From Spirosoma spitsbergense DSM 19989 (GTDB lineage Bacteria > Bacteroidota > Bacteroidia > Cytophagales > Spirosomataceae), in the NCBI RefSeq assembly GCF_000374085.1, contig NZ_KB893557.1, positions 166 to 62,512 of the forward strand: a DNA stretch of 62,347 nucleotides. The letters run 5' to 3'. The position numbers and the translations under genes were made by a program. The stretch's first letter is position 1; every line of letters starts with the position of its first letter. Below the pieces are notes generated by a model, which ran no database searches, was not told the origin of the DNA, and worked only from the letters and a program-made list of their open reading frames with translations. This document shows positions 61,003-62,347 of the stretch, one piece after another.

Positions 61003-61614
61003 CTACTCCGACAGCCACCCCACCTTCCTGCGCCAGCTATCGTACTCGTCCTTTTCTAACTGCTTCTCGACTGCGGTTGGTTGTTTTTTCGGTTCAGTCC
61101 CCCTCTGAAACGTCAATTCGGCCAACCGCTCTTCAATAGTGTTCAGCCCCAGTTTTCGACGACGCTCATTCACCTCGTTGACAGGCGCATCAAGCTCGTA
61201 GCAAACAAGCTTGCCTTGCTCATCGTCTGTAAACTGAGTTCCGTACGACTGAGGGCGGTTCTCGTATAGGGCAATCCGGTCTGACAGGAAAGCCACGTTA
61301 ACCGGGTCAATAGTTCCGGCTTTTCCCTGCTCTATTATCAGAGCAAGGCAGTCTTTCATGAATGAAGATAAACTGATAGCATGTTGAACAATCAGCCAGG
61401 CCGCCTGACTGCCTTCTTCTCCAACTCGTTCATGCGTAGGCCAGCCGATTTGGTCGATTATTTCCTGAAGTCGCCGGGCGTTTTCGAGGTGAATCTTCTC
61501 CATCTCCGGATTGTAGCCACCGAATAGTTTCCCTTCGTCAATGAGCTGTTGTCTCACTGAAAGGTCGCGCTCACGTCGCTCGACTAACTCCTGTGCTATA
61601 GCAGGATGTGACAT
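61003..61614 (-). CDS. DUF6624-like hypothetical protein
   Basis: This 203-residue soluble protein has no signal peptide. It is strongly helical and begins with the pattern LVERRERDLSVRQQLIDEGKLFGGYNPEMEKIHLENARRLQEIID, followed by GWPTHERVGEEGSQAAWLIVQHA and a C-terminal Y.SYGTQF-like segment (PQSYGTQFTDDEQGK). These blocks are characteristic of a family I know as DUF6624 in many bacteria; its function is unknown. It is convergent with the fucosidase gene, only 36 bases apart. Confidence 0.82.
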   Translation of the reverse strand: MSHPAIAQELVERRERDLSVRQQLIDEGKLFGGYNPEMEKIHLENARRLQEIIDQIGWPTHERVGEEGSQAAWLIVQHAISLSSFMKDCLALIIEQGKAGTIDPVNVAFLSDRIALYENRPQSYGTQFTDDEQGKLVCYELDAPVNEVNERRRKLGLNTIEERLAELTFQRGTEPKKQPTAVEKQLEKDEYDSWRRKVGWLSE

Positions 61615-61812
61615 TTTTATCGTGAAAGATTTCTGTTAGGCGTTCAAGCTGTCACCGGGAAATAGCCTCGCGAGCATTTTGTAATCGGTTCATCCAATGA
61701 CCCAAAGGGCTGATGGTGACCGGAGGGCGACGTTTAAATACACGGAAGGTTGGGCGCTGTTGGCCCGCCTTCGGGACGCGCTGCCTGTGTGCCGGAACGG
61801 GGACAAAGCGTT

Positions 61813-62058
61813 CTACAACTGTACATCAAACCGCTTCTGCAGTAGAAGTCTGTTATTCTGCCTGACTTCAAACAACCACTCACCTGGTTGGGCCTCCCAA
61901 GTATACTCGAATCGGTAATAATCAAAATTGGTCTCACCAATAGCGCCCACTTTCCTTTCTGTTACCTCAGCGAATGCAGATTTTGATTCAGGATTAACCA
62001 TTTGCGGGTGCTTAATACACGTTTCAAATAATTCTGCATTCTCTTCATCTATCCCCCT
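61813..62058 (-). pseudogene. Relic of an unidentified small protein
   Basis: A minus-strand frame, free of stops from about 62058, reads ENAELFETCIKHPQMVNPES, then FDYYRFEYTWEAQPGEWLFE and ends in QKRFDVQL. The amino-acid use is protein-like, but no start codon precedes the first 20 residues and the only ATG (62001) falls mid-sequence. It is either a truncated gene end or a 62-residue ORF. The rest of 61615-62076 shows nothing further. Confidence 0.35.
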
Positions 62059-62076
62059 TCAATAGTCCGGTGATTC

Positions 62077-62347
62077 CTAGGCTGCAATACAGCCAAAACT
62101 GTGCAACTGACGTAGTTGTGTCTGATTTATTTGCAACTTAGCCTCTTCCGGTAAGATGCTTATAAATCGTTCGAGCAGTAACTCGTTGTGATAGCGGGTC
62201 TTAGCATTAGCCATAGAGAACGCTTTACGCTCTGTATCGACTGCTGTTAACCCTGATTCTACTTTCGCTACATTCACCACAGAGAGGGCCATGTTGGTGT
62301 GAAATTCCAGCTTGTTGATCGACCGCGCCTGACAATCCGAAAGACCC
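62077..62347 (-). mobile_element. C-terminal end of a transposase, cut by the window edge
   Basis: The minus-strand frame is open from the right edge. It reads GLSDCQARSINKLEFHTNMA, then LSVVNVAKVES, and stops at 62077 after a helix (HNELLLERFISILPEE). The D-x-Q-A-R...K-L-x-F-H-x-N-x-(A/S)-L-x-x-x-N-x-A-K pattern is the common end of IS4-like DDE transposases in Bacteroidota. The catalytic core lies outside the window, so family and intactness cannot be judged. Confidence 0.65.

Overview
The window looks like chromosomal DNA of a Bacteroidota bacterium, most likely Cytophagales in the Spirosoma/Fibrella neighbourhood. The evidence is the gene content: DUF349, DUF4230, DUF937, DUF3179, DUF1684 and DUF6624 proteins, two proteins with type IX secretion (T9SS) C-terminal domains, and a ZapA to RNase Y block after pheT. 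Promoter-like boxes of the Bacteroidota form TAnnTTTG recur, and most starts lack a Shine-Dalgarno sequence. Base composition is about half G+C. I see no CRISPR array, prophage or rRNA.

Layout. 0-1 kb: the first codons of a gene leaving the window, a frameshifted remnant of a CHAT-type peptidase domain, and a tRNA-Thr(UGU) with an unusual long variable arm. 1-6.4 kb: a large DUF349 protein, divergent pdxH, and an MFS transporter with a small membrane protein. 6.4-10.4 kb: an apparent operon of an SGNH esterase and two tandem MFS paralogues. 10.4-14.6 kb: thiamine pyrophosphokinase, kdsB and a KdsC-like phosphatase (KDO/LPS precursors), a 260-bp nested palindrome, miaA and a rhodanese. 14.5-21.2 kb: T9SS cargo protein, PASTA protein, riboflavin synthase, methyltransferase and a DPP-IV-type peptidase, all on the minus strand. 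21.4-23.8 kb: a three-gene amino-deoxysugar/glycosyltransferase cassette. 24-30.5 kb: DUF1684, pheT, coiled-coil protein, zapA, rny and DUF4230. 30.5-34.8 kb: a secreted M1 aminopeptidase and GlgE.

The most unusual block is 34.9-43.3 kb, minus strand. It holds two modules, each an outer-membrane beta-barrel followed by a PAP2/vanadium-haloperoxidase-like lipoprotein, separated by a DUF3179 membrane protein and preceded by a third barrel and a small membrane protein. One haloperoxidase-like copy keeps every hallmark catalytic residue; the other has lost all the ones I can align, so the locus pairs an apparent enzyme with an apparent pseudoenzyme.

43.4-47.6 kb: moaA, a protein with a cysteine-rich N-terminus, a small membrane protein and two tandem THI5/NMT1-like proteins without signal peptides. 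47.6-50.4 kb: a decayed region (IS5-like transposase remnant and two related fragments) around an acyltransferase. 50.4-57.4 kb: envelope proteins (polysaccharide deacetylase, lipoproteins, HxlR regulator, PliI-type lysozyme inhibitor, beta-barrel, SGNH hydrolase, Kbp/LysM, DUF937). 57.4-62.3 kb: a trypsin-like protease, an M20 deacetylase, a GH29 fucosidase, DUF6624, and the end of a transposase running off the right edge.

Gene ends are repeatedly marked by long, often perfect palindromes, several overlapping stop codons of convergent genes. A 101-bp element with 21-bp inverted ends occurs twice.
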